A DNA stretch of 64,000 nucleotides from Laspinema palackyanum D2a (GCA_025370845.1 JAMXFF010000021.1:1-64000); one strand, 5' to 3'; numbered from the stretch's first letter, positions 1 to 9,350 are shown. Numbers and translations: made by a program. Notes: generated by a model not told the origin, from the sequence alone.

Positions 1-137
1 CCCCCGCCGGATGACGCAACCCACCGACAACCCCCGCCGGATGACGCAACCCACCGACAACCCCCGCCGGATGACGCAACCCACCGACAACCCCTGCCGG
101 ATGACGCAATCAACCGACAACCCCCGCCGGATGACGC
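1..137. repeat. 30-bp direct tandem repeat
   Basis: Four complete 30-bp units (starting at 1, 31, 61 and 91) and a partial fifth unit at 121-137. Each begins cccccgccggatgacg. The first three are identical, the fourth differs at three positions, and the fifth diverges after its first 17 bases. The array probably continues left of the window. It lies a few bases past the stop codon of the helicase gene on the minus strand. There are no spacers, so it is not a CRISPR array. Confidence 0.95.
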
Positions 138-140
138 CAT

Positions 141-3100
141 CTAAATCAACTTTTTCGGAACCAAATAGGTAATCGCCAAGGGAAATAACCGGGGACTGGG
201 TTGGGCAAACCGTTGGCGAACTGCTGCGGTTTCCCGTTCAATTTCCTGGGGAATTTCTGCTAATCGCCCTTGCAAACTCTGGATATCCCGGTCAAATTGA
301 TGGCGTTCACTGTCACTTAAATTTAGCTTCAGTTCTAATTGCATAAACTCCGGTTCCATTAACTCTCGTTCAATGCTGGTTTTTAACTCCGTGAGAATCT
401 CCGTAATATCGGCAACTTCTTTATCACACCGTTCCTGCAATGCTTTTTCTAAGGATGCCGTGCGATCGCGCATTCGGTTCTCCAACTGTTTTAACAACGA
501 GTCTGCATAATTCGGCCAGAGTTCCACTAACTTTTGAGTCATCGTCTCTGGAACCGATTCCGCTTTCGCCGCTTCTATCAACTCCTGAAGTTTCAACACT
601 CCCAATTTTTCAAACTTGCCTTGTTTAATCACTCCCCCCGCCACAATCACTTCTTCATGCAACCGTTGGGAATCTCCCCCTAAAATCACTAACCGCCCAT
701 AGGCAACCACCACCGGAAATTCACTCGCATTAGAAGGCAGCACTTTAACCGCCACCCGATGTAAATTCTGATTGCTTTCTCGGGACCAAACCTCCGCCCG
801 CAACAGTCGCAAACACATCTGCACCAAGCGATGATTTAGATGCACCAACACCACATCATCCCGTCCCCGAGTCACATCTGGATCGAAGGTAATGGGCCGA
901 ATTTCTCCCGTATGGGGATGGGCCAATCCTGCACTACAAGTGGCCCAACTTCCACTCAAGGCAGGCAAACAATAAAGGTTCGTAGTCACCCCTTCAGGGG
1001 TTACCTCTTGAGAATGACTCCTGAAGGAGTCACTACGAACGGGAATTAATGGCGGTTGTTTGGCAATTTCTAACCCAATCTTCACCACTGCTTCAATATT
1101 CTCCGGGGTCAGTCTTAAATTCGTGCGCGTCTCCTCAAATTGCTCTTTTAACTTCTCAATTTGGTCCCGGACTTTCCGCTCAAATTTCAACATCTGGCGC
1201 ACAGGTTCCGAGTTCTTTTCCGCAACTGCCGTATCTAAACTCACCCGTTGCCCTAACATTGCTTCCTCAACCTGTTGGGCAATCACCGGACCGACTTTGC
1301 CCAAATCTTCCCGAATATTGTTGATTTTCAATGCCGCCCGCATCAAAAATTCTAAATCCCCTTCCAAATCTCCCGGACGGATGCCTGTGGTTGCTTGTTC
1401 TTGATAGCTTTTGCCCACAAAATGATAAATCATCACCTCGGGCGCTTTCTGTCCGTGGCGGTCAATCCGTCCATTCCGCTGTTCCATCCGGTTGGGATTC
1501 CAGGGGATTTCATAATGAATTAAATTAGAACAATGGTTTTGTAAATCCAACCCTTCCGAGGCCGCATCCGTCGCCAATAATATCCGCACATCGGAGACAT
1601 CTGCACTCGCCTGAAATGCCGCTTTAATCCGTTCTCGGTCTTCGGAATTCATCCCCCCATACAGGGTCATCAGGCGATCGCCCTCCGCCAATCCCGCCCC
1701 CGCTAACAAGTCATGTAACCATTTCTGAGTCGCCCGATACTCGGTAAAAATAATCACCCGTTGGGTGGACCATTTGCCATTGGGTCGAATCTGAGTGCCA
1801 ATCCAATTCAACAATTCCTGCGCCTTAGAATCCGGGCGACGGGAGGCAGTTTCTGCCCAGGTTTGTAGTTCATTCAGAATCTCCCGTTCCCGAGAACTCA
1901 ATGCTCTAAATAACCGAGTTGTTGTAACAATTGCATCCTCTGTGGATTCCTCATATAACGCATCATCGGCAAAATCTTCCTCCATTTCCTCTAACTGCCG
2001 TCGTAAAATTCCGGCGCTGGTTATCCCCAGGGTCCGACTACTCTGGCGCTGGGCATTTTGCAAGGAAATTTGATGCTGTTGTAAGGTACTCGAAAAAGCC
2101 GCAGGGCAAGAAAATAACCGCTTTTTCAACAGTTTTAAAACAAATTCTGTAGCCGATAATTCCATTTTATCCGTTGCATCTTTGCGCCGCAATCGGGTAT
2201 AATCATTTAATAACTGATTGGCGCGTTTCTCTTCAGGAGAATAGTCCACGGGAATTGCAGCTAATCGCCGTTCTGCAAACCGAGGAGTGCCATCCCACCG
2301 AGGCGGCAGTTCTCGTTTTAACCGGCGGACCATTACCACTTGCAACTGATTTCGGTCCGGGGTAATCCCACGGGCAAATCGTTGGGAATCGAGTAACTCT
2401 AATAACGCTGTAAAACTTTCCAAATAGCCATTGTGAGGGGTGGCAGTGAGAAATAACTTATGCTCAAAATGAGGTACTAATAAGCGAATCGCCGCAGTGC
2501 GTTGAGAATCCACCGCATAACGACCCCCACCGGACGGGGCAATATTGTGCGCTTCATCTACAATCAGTAAATCAAACCGCCGGGGATAGACAGATTCCCC
2601 TTCGGCGGGTAACGCTTCTCGCATCAACCTCAAAGGGCGATCGCGTTTTAGAAAATCAATGGAAGTAATCAAGCGGGGAAAATGCTGCCAGGGATTAATA
2701 TGTAATCCTCTCTGACGGCGCAATACTCGCATCAAATCGCTGTTGACAATGCGGAAATCCAGGCCAAATTTATCCCGCATTTGTTCCTGCCATTGCACCT
2801 GCAACGAAGAGGGACAGACAATCAAAATCCGCCGCGATCGCTGCCGCAAAATCAACTCCTGCGCCACCAAACCCGCCTCAATGGTTTTCCCCAATCCCAC
2901 ATCATCGGCAATCAACAAATTCACCCGAGGCATCTGAATCGCCCGAATCACCGGATCGAGTTGGTAATCTTCAATATCAATGCCACTTCTAAACGGAGAC
3001 TGAACCGATCGCAACTCCGCCTTAGAAGAGGCCCCCCAACGCACCGCATCTAAAAACGCCGTCAAACGTTCCGGGGTATCAAACCCACTGGGATAAGGCA

Positions 3101-3350
3101 ATTCCATCTTCTCATAAACAATCGCCCCAGGTTCCAACTCCCAAATTACCTGCAACTCTTCCCCCAAACCCTCATCCTCCAGGGAAGAGAGACTCACGAG
3201 ATGATGTAACTTCCGGGTAGGCGATCGTAAAACATCCACCGGCAAGGTAGAGGTTTGTACATCAGTCACCGCAAAGCGCCTTCCGCGAACTTCTACCAAT
3301 TGTCCCGGTTCAGGAATCGCGGCGATCGCCGTCGGATGAGTCATCACCAT
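141..3350 (-). CDS. drmD: DISARM-type SNF2 helicase DrmD
   Basis: Large SF2/SNF2-family ATPase of 1069 aa. Walker A DDVGLGKT is at residues 149-156 and DEAH at 265-268. The C-terminal helicase lobe, at about 590-635, carries DAASEGLDLQ and QRNGRIDRHGQ. The N-terminal 140 residues and overall length fit DrmD, the helicase of class 1 DISARM, where it acts with a methylase and DrmA/B/C against phage DNA. That assignment rests on remembered family similarity. In class 1 loci drmD is usually promoter-proximal, so partners would lie left of position 1, outside this window. The ATG at 3350 is the start. Residues 771-791 are encoded by an inserted palindromic repeat (978-1040) and are not expected in relatives. 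A generic RapA-like helicase is the alternative. Confidence 0.75.
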   Translation of the reverse strand: MVMTHPTAIAAIPEPGQLVEVRGRRFAVTDVQTSTLPVDVLRSPTRKLHHLVSLSSLEDEGLGEELQVIWELEPGAIVYEKMELPYPSGFDTPERLTAFLDAVRWGASSKAELRSVQSPFRSGIDIEDYQLDPVIRAIQMPRVNLLIADDVGLGKTIEAGLVAQELILRQRSRRILIVCPSSLQVQWQEQMRDKFGLDFRIVNSDLMRVLRRQRGLHINPWQHFPRLITSIDFLKRDRPLRLMREALPAEGESVYPRRFDLLIVDEAHNIAPSGGGRYAVDSQRTAAIRLLVPHFEHKLFLTATPHNGYLESFTALLELLDSQRFARGITPDRNQLQVVMVRRLKRELPPRWDGTPRFAERRLAAIPVDYSPEEKRANQLLNDYTRLRRKDATDKMELSATEFVLKLLKKRLFSCPAAFSSTLQQHQISLQNAQRQSSRTLGITSAGILRRQLEEMEEDFADDALYEESTEDAIVTTTRLFRALSSREREILNELQTWAETASRRPDSKAQELLNWIGTQIRPNGKWSTQRVIIFTEYRATQKWLHDLLAGAGLAEGDRLMTLYGGMNSEDRERIKAAFQASADVSDVRILLATDAASEGLDLQNHCSNLIHYEIPWNPNRMEQRNGRIDRHGQKAPEVMIYHFVGKSYQEQATTGIRPGDLEGDLEFLMRAALKINNIREDLGKVGPVIAQQVEEAMLGQRVSLDTAVAEKNSEPVRQMLKFERKVRDQIEKLKEQFEETRTNLRLTPENIEAVVKIGLEIAKQPPLIPVRSDSFRSHSQEVTPEGVTTNLYCLPALSGSWATCSAGLAHPHTGEIRPITFDPDVTRGRDDVVLVHLNHRLVQMCLRLLRAEVWSRESNQNLHRVAVKVLPSNASEFPVVVAYGRLVILGGDSQRLHEEVIVAGGVIKQGKFEKLGVLKLQELIEAAKAESVPETMTQKLVELWPNYADSLLKQLENRMRDRTASLEKALQERCDKEVADITEILTELKTSIERELMEPEFMQLELKLNLSDSERHQFDRDIQSLQGRLAEIPQEIERETAAVRQRFAQPSPRLFPLAITYLVPKKLI
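978..1040. repeat. 63-bp palindromic element inside drmD
   Basis: The element is bounded by gttcgtagt (978-986) and its reverse complement actacgaac (1032-1040). Inside are two hairpins, one with stem cccc/gggg and loop ttca, the other with stem gactcc/ggagtc and loop tgaa. It is 63 bp long, so it adds exactly 21 codons to the helicase without breaking the frame. The same termini and loops recur at 37071-37259 and 49831-49875. Confidence 0.85.
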
Positions 3351-3406
3351 TTATTCTCTCCTACCGTTTAATACCTTCGCCAAAACAAGGGAGAACCCAC
3401 ATAGTA

Positions 3407-3434
3407 CAATGGTTGTTTGGTATAACAACCATTG
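3407..3434. terminator. Hairpin between divergent drmD and sbcD
   Basis: Perfect 10-bp inverted repeat (caatggttgt/acaaccattg) with an 8-nt loop, in the divergent intergenic region. It has no U-run, so it may be an operator-like palindrome rather than a terminator. Confidence 0.35.
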
Positions 3435-3477
3435 AAATCTACATCAGGCCATAGAAGACATCTTACCACTGTTGCAA

Positions 3478-3550
3478 TAGACCTCTTGCAAAATAGCGGA
3501 TTGATCCCCCCACCCCCCCTTGGAAAGGGGGGCTTTAGAGAATAGCGAGT
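3478..3550. repeat. One-ended MITE-like repeat (tagacctcttgc type)
   Basis: Starts with tagacctcttgc at 3478-3489, followed by a C-rich/G-rich hairpin (ccccccctt...aaggggggc). Both ends and the same interior, in opposite orientation, occur at 44163-44243. No right-hand terminal repeat is visible here, so this looks like a decayed copy. Confidence 0.55.
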
Positions 3551-3639
3551 TCTCCTGGGTCCCGACTAGAAGTCAATAGAGAGGTTACCGGAAATGGTAT
3601 GATAGGAACGGCGATTGCACTGATTTGGGACTCCTCTCC

Positions 3640-4812
3640 ATGCGACTAATCCACACGGCAGATTGGCATCTGGGACGACGTTTAAAAGGGATAGACCGAA
3701 CAAGAGAAATTGCTGGAGTGTTACAGCAAATCCTCGCTTATGCCATTGAAAAGGAGGTGGATGCGGTCCTGATTGCCGGGGATATTTTTGATGTGCCCAA
3801 TCCCCCCGCTTATGCGGAACGGGTGGCATACGAGTTTTTTTGTGGATTACAATCTGCCGGAATTCCCGCAGTGGCGATCGCTGGAAATCATGACTCAGCA
3901 ACTCGCCTTGATGGACTGGCGACCTTACTCTCTTTAGCAGGAATTCGGGCATTAGGAAAACCCCGTCGCGGGGATGATGGTGGGGTGATTACCTTAGAGA
4001 CAAAAAGCGGTCTATTGTGCGTGGGGGCGATGCCATTTGCGTCAGAACGGAAGATGTTAAATGCTCACGCTCTTTGGACTCAAGATGAGGTGGTGCAACG
4101 GCAAAGCTATCGGGAAATTGTGGCGGATTTGTTTGCGGATTTGACCCAAGGATTTAGAGGCGATCGGGTGAATGTGCTGATGGGTCATTTAGCAATGGAT
4201 GGGGCGCGGTTAGCTCACTCGGAAGTTGCCTATTACACCCAGGATACTTATGCCTTGGGTGAGCAAATTTTACCCCCAGAAGCCCAATATATCGCCCTAG
4301 GACATATTCATATTCATCAACAAATTAAAGCCCGTTGTCCCACCTATTATTCCGGGTCTTTGATTCAAATTGATTTTGGCGAAGCGGAACAAGAAAAGGG
4401 ATTTTGTTTAATTACGGTAGAACCGGGAAGTCCAGCGACCGTAGAATTTATTCCCGTTGCCTGCCAGAAGCCTTTAAAAGTGATTTGGTGTCAGGGGGAT
4501 ACTTTGAATGATACCTTGGAATCCTATCAATATTATCCCGGATTTCTCAAGGTGATGGTTAAATTAGACAGTCCGCAGTTAGGACTCGCCGATCGCGTCC
4601 GGCAAATTTGTCCCCAAGCGTTACAAATTCAACCGCTTTATCCCGAGGCAACAGGTAATTTTGGGCAGCGGATTCGGGATAGCAATTCCTTTGACCCGGT
4701 AGAGGAATTTGGTCACTATTATCGGGAACGGCTGGAAACTACGCCGGACCCGTTAGTCGTTCAGGAGTTTCAGAATTTGTATCATAAATTGAAAGAGAAA
4801 AATCCGGGGTAA
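3640..4812 (+). CDS. sbcD: Nuclease SbcCD subunit D (Mre11-type)
   Basis: Metal-dependent exonuclease/endonuclease subunit of SbcCD, which cleaves hairpins and DNA ends during repair and replication. The calcineurin-like phosphoesterase motifs are all present: HTADWHLG at the N-terminus, then GDIFD, GNHD, GHLA and GHIH. The protein is about 390 aa, normal for the family. I take the ATG at 3640 because the family starts at MRLIHTADWH; an upstream in-frame TTG at 3625 only adds MGLLS. The gene sits upstream of sbcC in the same direction, with a hairpin terminator between them, so the two may be only partly co-transcribed. Confidence 0.95.
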   Translation: MRLIHTADWHLGRRLKGIDRTREIAGVLQQILAYAIEKEVDAVLIAGDIFDVPNPPAYAERVAYEFFCGLQSAGIPAVAIAGNHDSATRLDGLATLLSLAGIRALGKPRRGDDGGVITLETKSGLLCVGAMPFASERKMLNAHALWTQDEVVQRQSYREIVADLFADLTQGFRGDRVNVLMGHLAMDGARLAHSEVAYYTQDTYALGEQILPPEAQYIALGHIHIHQQIKARCPTYYSGSLIQIDFGEAEQEKGFCLITVEPGSPATVEFIPVACQKPLKVIWCQGDTLNDTLESYQYYPGFLKVMVKLDSPQLGLADRVRQICPQALQIQPLYPEATGNFGQRIRDSNSFDPVEEFGHYYRERLETTPDPLVVQEFQNLYHKLKEKNPG

Positions 4813-4817
4813 ATGGC

Positions 4818-4849
4818 AAAAACCCGCACCCTGAAGGGTGGGGTTTTTT
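4818..4849 (+). terminator. Rho-independent terminator after sbcD
   Basis: Stem aaaaaccc-caccct/gggtg-gggttttt with a GAA loop, running directly into a T-run. It lies 6 bases past the sbcD stop. Confidence 0.75.
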
Positions 4850-4875
4850 ACAAACTGGATAAACCTCAAATTGGG

Positions 4876-4881
4876 TATAAT
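4876..4881 (+). promoter_or_regulatory. Possible -10 box for sbcC
   Basis: A perfect tataat about 90 bases before the sbcC ATG and downstream of the sbcD terminator. No good -35 box is evident, so this is a suggestion only. Confidence 0.35.
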
Positions 4882-4971
4882 CATGGAATTGCCCCAATTT
4901 TAAGTGAACCTAGACCGCTCGTTAAACCACCTCCAAATTGTCCAAACTTACCATAAAATAACCCCCTGTTT

Positions 4972-7900
4972 ATGCGACCTCTTGAACTGTCTTTAGAAGG
5001 ATTTACCAGTTTTCGCCGGGAACAAACTTTGGACTTCTCGGAACTGGATTTGTTTGCCATTACTGGGGCAACTGGGGCGGGAAAATCTTCCTTGCTGGAT
5101 GCCATGACTTATGCCCTTTATGGGACAACCTCCCGGACCTCTCAAGCGGGGGAATTAGTCAGTCAGGGGGCGACGACTTTAAAGGTGCAATTGCGCTTTT
5201 CTGTGAGTTTGGGGGAATACCGAATTACCCGAACTTGGCGATATCGTCCCAGTACCCCCGTGACGCAAGTTTTATTAGAGCGATCGCAGGCAGATGGCAG
5301 TTGGGAAACCCTGGAAACGAAGGAACGGGAAAGCAAAAAGGCCATTACTGACATTCTAGGGATGGATTTCGATACCTTTACCCGGGTAATTTTGTTACCC
5401 CAAGGCCAATTTGATGAATTTTTAAAAGGAAATACCGGGAAGCGTCGGGAAATTTTGCGGCAATTGGCAGGGTTTGAAATTTTTGAGCGAATGAGGAAGG
5501 AAACCAATGATTTAGCCCGATTATTAAAGCAAGAATTGGCAACCATTGAGCGACAAATTGCGGATTTGGACGTGCCGGATGCGATCGCTATTCAAGAACA
5601 GCGATCGCAATTAGCCCGCTTAGAAACCGAGATTCCAGTCCTGAATCAAGGGGTGTTAAATGCCCAAACCTTGTTAGAGGCAGAAGAACGGCTATTTCAG
5701 CAGTTGGAACGTCTCACGAAGTTTCAGCGCCAATTTGCCGAACTCAACCAGAAACAGCCGGAAATCACCGCACTGAGTGAACGATTGGCCCGGTCCCAAG
5801 TCGCCGATCGCCTCCAAGGGGATTGGGCATTGGTTCAGGAATCCCGCACTCAAGATAAATTAGTCAGCAGTCAGGCTAAAAAAGCCGCCCTAGGCTTAAC
5901 CCAAGCGGAAACACAATTCCAAGCAGAACAACAAAAACTAGCAGAAGTGAGGGCAGAAGCAGCCGCCCTCGCCCCCCAAATTGCCGCCCGGGAGGAAGCC
6001 TTAGCCCAAGCGAAAGCCTACGAGGAACAGCGGCAACAGTTGGAACAGGAGGTGGCGATCGCCGCGACTCAATGCCAGCAAAAGCAGCAACAGCAACAAG
6101 CGGCACAGCAGGAACTCAGCCAAGCCGAAGCCCAAGTCAAGGCAGCAACGGTCCAAATTTCCCTCACAACCGATGCGCTGCAACAAAACCAGCCCGGAGG
6201 GGACCGTTTAGAACGCCTCACAACGGTAGCCCCGTTATTGGTGGAATGGACTCTGGGGGAAAAGCAACGGAAACAGCAAGCCAAAGCCCTGGATCAAGTG
6301 AGTCGGGACCGGGCAACAGGCGATCGCACCTATCAAACCGCCCTCACCCACTTACAACAGGCACAACAGGCGATCGGGCAAATCACCCAGGAAATTGCTG
6401 CCGGAGAAACTGCCAACGCCGAAGCCACGAAATCCAACCATGCTGCCGCCTTACGCCTCTCCCTGGAGGCGGGAGAGACTTGCCCGGTTTGTGGCGGCAT
6501 CCATCCCGACTCCGAAGCCGAATTACCCCCCTTACCGGCGATCGCCTGGGTGGATTTGACTGCCTTACAAACCCAAGCAGCAACGGCGACACAAGCCTTG
6601 CAAACCGCCCAACTGAATGCCACCAAAGCCGAAGCAGCCCTAGAAAATCTCACTCAGAAACAGCAAGAAATTCAGGAACAATTCGCCACCCTCACTCAGC
6701 AGCAACAGGGGTTAACCCAACAGATTGCCGAAGTCTTACAACAAAGTGAAGGTGAGGAACTGGATGCAATCGCCCGACAACAGGAACGAGAAGCCCTACA
6801 AAAGCGCGATCGGGCATACCGAGAAGCGGCAGCCGCCTATCAACAAGCCCTCACCCGCCTGGAAACCGCCCAACAAGCCCGAGAGTTTTGCGATCGCACC
6901 TATCAAACCGCCCTTACCGATGCCCAAACTGCCACCGAGGAACTCACCCGACGGCAGCAGAACCTCCAAGAAGTGCGAGAGAAACTGGCAGCAATGACAG
7001 AGGGATTATCCTATCAAGTCCTCGCCCAAACCTTAGCCCAACAAAAACAAACCCTCAGCAGCCGGATTTCCGCCGCAGAAACTGCCCATCAAACCGCCGA
7101 AAATCGGGTCATCCAAGCCCGAGAAACCGCCCACCAAACAAAGGTAGCTGCTGAAGCTGCCCAAGCCAAACAACAGCAATATCAGACTCGCTGGCAGCAG
7201 CAATTACAAGCCGCGAATTTAACCGAAGCCACCTTTCTCACAGCCCTAGCTTCCCAGGAGGAACAGGGGAAATGGCAACAGGCAATCACCCATCATCGCG
7301 AAACCACCATTGAACTCTCCACGCGCATCGCCGACTTACAAACCGAAATCGGCGATCGCACCACCGATGCCCGCCAATTGCAACAGCGCCAACAAGCCAA
7401 ACAAACCGCCGAACAGCAGTTAAAAACCGCCCAAGATAAACGAGTGGAATTATCCACCTGGATACAGTCTGCGGAACAGAAACAAGCGCAATCGGAAAAA
7501 CTCCTAACTGAGCAAGAAACCGTCAGCAAAAACTACGATGTTTATCATATTTTAGCGCAAAATCTCAAAACAAACGAATTCCAATCCTATATTTTAGAAC
7601 ATTTAGAATCGGAATTAGTAGCCCGGGCCACTTTACTATTAAAAGAACTCACCGAATCCCGCTACGCCTTGCAAATGCAAGAGGGAGAATACTGGGTGGA
7701 AGATAACTGGAATGGCGGCGAATTGCGACGAGTCCGCACCCTTTCGGGTGGAGAAACCTTTGCCACCTCCCTGTCAATGGCGATCGCCCTCTCGGAAAAA
7801 CTTTCAATGGGGGCAGAATTAGGCAGTTTATTCCTCGATGAAGGATTCGGAACCTTAGATTCAGAAACCCTAGAAAGTGTCACCCAAATCCTCGAATCCC

Positions 7901-8025
7901 TCCGCCAACAAAACCGCACCATCGGCGTGATTACTCACGTCAAATCATTAGGAGAACGCCTCCCCACCCAAGTCAAAGTCTTCAAATCTCCCCAAGGGTC
8001 TCGCTTGGAAGTGGAGGTGTTGTAA
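4972..8025 (+). CDS. sbcC: Nuclease SbcCD subunit C (Rad50-type ATPase)
   Basis: SMC-like ATPase partner of SbcD, 1017 aa. Walker A GATGAGKSS is at residues 32-40. The long Gln/Ala-rich arms (about 180-500 and 520-880) are predicted coiled coils. The zinc hook CPVC at 504-507 sits between them and mediates dimerisation. The signature LSGGE (924-928) and Walker B LFLDEG (about 955) complete the ATPase head. Length and architecture are those of bacterial SbcC. The ATG at 4972 gives the conserved MRPLELSLEGF start. The coiled-coil section has a biased Gln/Ala composition, which produces many spurious ORFs on both strands. Confidence 0.96.
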   Translation: MRPLELSLEGFTSFRREQTLDFSELDLFAITGATGAGKSSLLDAMTYALYGTTSRTSQAGELVSQGATTLKVQLRFSVSLGEYRITRTWRYRPSTPVTQVLLERSQADGSWETLETKERESKKAITDILGMDFDTFTRVILLPQGQFDEFLKGNTGKRREILRQLAGFEIFERMRKETNDLARLLKQELATIERQIADLDVPDAIAIQEQRSQLARLETEIPVLNQGVLNAQTLLEAEERLFQQLERLTKFQRQFAELNQKQPEITALSERLARSQVADRLQGDWALVQESRTQDKLVSSQAKKAALGLTQAETQFQAEQQKLAEVRAEAAALAPQIAAREEALAQAKAYEEQRQQLEQEVAIAATQCQQKQQQQQAAQQELSQAEAQVKAATVQISLTTDALQQNQPGGDRLERLTTVAPLLVEWTLGEKQRKQQAKALDQVSRDRATGDRTYQTALTHLQQAQQAIGQITQEIAAGETANAEATKSNHAAALRLSLEAGETCPVCGGIHPDSEAELPPLPAIAWVDLTALQTQAATATQALQTAQLNATKAEAALENLTQKQQEIQEQFATLTQQQQGLTQQIAEVLQQSEGEELDAIARQQEREALQKRDRAYREAAAAYQQALTRLETAQQAREFCDRTYQTALTDAQTATEELTRRQQNLQEVREKLAAMTEGLSYQVLAQTLAQQKQTLSSRISAAETAHQTAENRVIQARETAHQTKVAAEAAQAKQQQYQTRWQQQLQAANLTEATFLTALASQEEQGKWQQAITHHRETTIELSTRIADLQTEIGDRTTDARQLQQRQQAKQTAEQQLKTAQDKRVELSTWIQSAEQKQAQSEKLLTEQETVSKNYDVYHILAQNLKTNEFQSYILEHLESELVARATLLLKELTESRYALQMQEGEYWVEDNWNGGELRRVRTLSGGETFATSLSMAIALSEKLSMGAELGSLFLDEGFGTLDSETLESVTQILESLRQQNRTIGVITHVKSLGERLPTQVKVFKSPQGSRLEVEVL

Positions 8026-8086
8026 TTTTAAATCTGGGTATTACAAGCAACAACCGGCGGGGCAATAACCGGCGGGGGTTAACAAC

Positions 8087-8287
8087 AGGCGGGGGTTAAA
8101 ACCCCCGCCTAACAGCTCAAGTCGGTTGAAACCGACTGCAAATATTATGGGAGGGTGTTTGTATTTTTAACCAAATACAAGCTATTATCAAAGGCATTTA
8201 TTACCCAACGGGTGTTGACATATCCGATGGATTTTCTAGTCGGTTTTAACCGACTTTAGCTATTAGGCGGGGGTTTTAACCCCCGCC
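8087..8287. repeat. Composite palindromic repeat (two inverted hairpin pairs)
   Basis: Left half: hairpin aggcgggggtt/aacccccgcct (8087-8110), then agtcggtt/accgact (8120-8137). Right half: the same two hairpins in reverse order, agtcggttttaaccgact (8238-8255), then ggcgggggttttaacccccgcc (8266-8287). About 100 bp separates the halves. The arrangement suggests a small non-autonomous mobile element. Its right end overlaps the 3' end of the dehydratase pseudogene. Confidence 0.75.
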
Positions 8288-8854
8288 GGGTGTTTGGACA
8301 ATCGGTTAATCCCCCGAACATCCACATTCCCCCCAGAAATAATCACCCCCACCCGCCGCTTATCGCCCAGAGAAACAACACCTTCTAATAACGCTGCCGC
8401 CGCTAATGCACCAGTAGGTTCAACGACAATTTTCATCCGTTCCCAGAGAAAAAACATCGTCTGCAAAATAGCCGATTCCGAAACAGTTACCAAGTCATCC
8501 ACATAATGCAAAACCAAGGGAAAAGTTGACACCCCCAAAGAGGGAGTACGAGCACCATCAGCAATGGTATCCGGATTATGAACGCGATGCAATTCTTTAC
8601 TATGAAACGATCGCGCCGCATCATCGGCATTGGCAGGTTCAACCCCAATCACCCGACATCCGGGAGAGAGAGTTTTAGTGGCGATCGCACAACCGGAAAG
8701 CAATCCCCCTCCACCACAACAGACCAAAAGTGCGTCTAATTCTCCCACTTCTTCAATCAACTCTTTCGCCGTCGTGCCCTGTCCCGCAATCACTTCCGCG
8801 CAAGTGACCCGCCGCAGTTTCAATCAGGCTATAATTAACCGATAAATCACTCAT
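8263..8854 (-). pseudogene. Threonine/serine dehydratase, N-terminal half deleted
   Basis: The readable part (8263-8823) matches the C-terminal half of PLP-dependent threonine dehydratase/serine racemase: EVIAGQGTT, the PLP-phosphate loop CCGGGGLLSG, and near the end SGGNVD. The N-terminal domain of about 140 residues, with the catalytic lysine, is absent. An ATG at 8854 overlaps the thioesterase stop (ATGA) and opens a different frame reading MSDLSVNYSLIE, which looks like the original N-terminus. I infer an internal deletion with a frameshift. The last codons (PAGVKTPA) and the stop come from the palindromic repeat at 8266-8287. It cannot be a functional dehydratase as read. Confidence 0.75.
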
Positions 8855-9291
8855 GATTTCTCCTGATTTGATTCAATCCCAACTTGCTGATATTGCTCAT
8901 AAGCAATCACAAATTCCTTGGGAATGGCTTTAGGTCGCATCGTCACCGCATCCACCCAAACCCACAGCACTTCTGCCGTTACCACTAAATCCGACTCGCC
9001 TTTCTTGCGAATTTCATAATGGCGAGTAACCCGAGTCCCCCGCAACTTTTCCAACCAAGTGGTAATGGCTAAAATATCCCCCGCTACCGCTGGACGTAAA
9101 TAATCAATCGTAACTCGCCGCATGATAAAATAACCGCCCAGTTCTCGATAGCGGTTGAGGGAAAAACCCAGGTATTCTGAATGTTGAATTCCCACATCTT
9201 CTAAATAATGTTGGTAACTGGCATTATTGACATGACCCAAAGCATCCATTTCATAATGTCGCACCCGAATATCTGTAACAAATTTTTCCAT
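8851..9291 (-). CDS. Acyl-CoA thioesterase, hotdog fold (YbgC/4HBT family)
   Basis: Hydrolyses an acyl-CoA thioester; the substrate cannot be told from sequence. It has 146 aa and the 4HBT motif YEMDALGHVNN near residue 14, with the nucleophilic/activating Asp of the family, followed by a typical hotdog beta pattern. It lies 59 bp downstream of an acyl-CoA dehydrogenase-like gene on the same strand, and its TGA overlaps the former start of the dehydratase pseudogene by 4 nt. The three genes therefore look like an operon. In cyanobacteria this family includes thioesterases acting on dihydroxynaphthoyl-CoA, but nothing here proves that role. Confidence 0.85.
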   Translation of the reverse strand: MEKFVTDIRVRHYEMDALGHVNNASYQHYLEDVGIQHSEYLGFSLNRYRELGGYFIMRRVTIDYLRPAVAGDILAITTWLEKLRGTRVTRHYEIRKKGESDLVVTAEVLWVWVDAVTMRPKAIPKEFVIAYEQYQQVGIESNQEKS

Positions 9292-9350
9292 GATTAAGCC
9301 AGTTTAACTGAGTGAATTTATCTTAATTTTAAACAAATTTGCGCTCTAAT

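Noticed and set aside
1-137. CRISPR array
   Set aside because: The units are contiguous with no variable spacers.
6072-6749. 225-aa ORF inside sbcC
   Set aside because: Shadow of the Gln/Ala-rich coiled-coil codons of sbcC in another frame.
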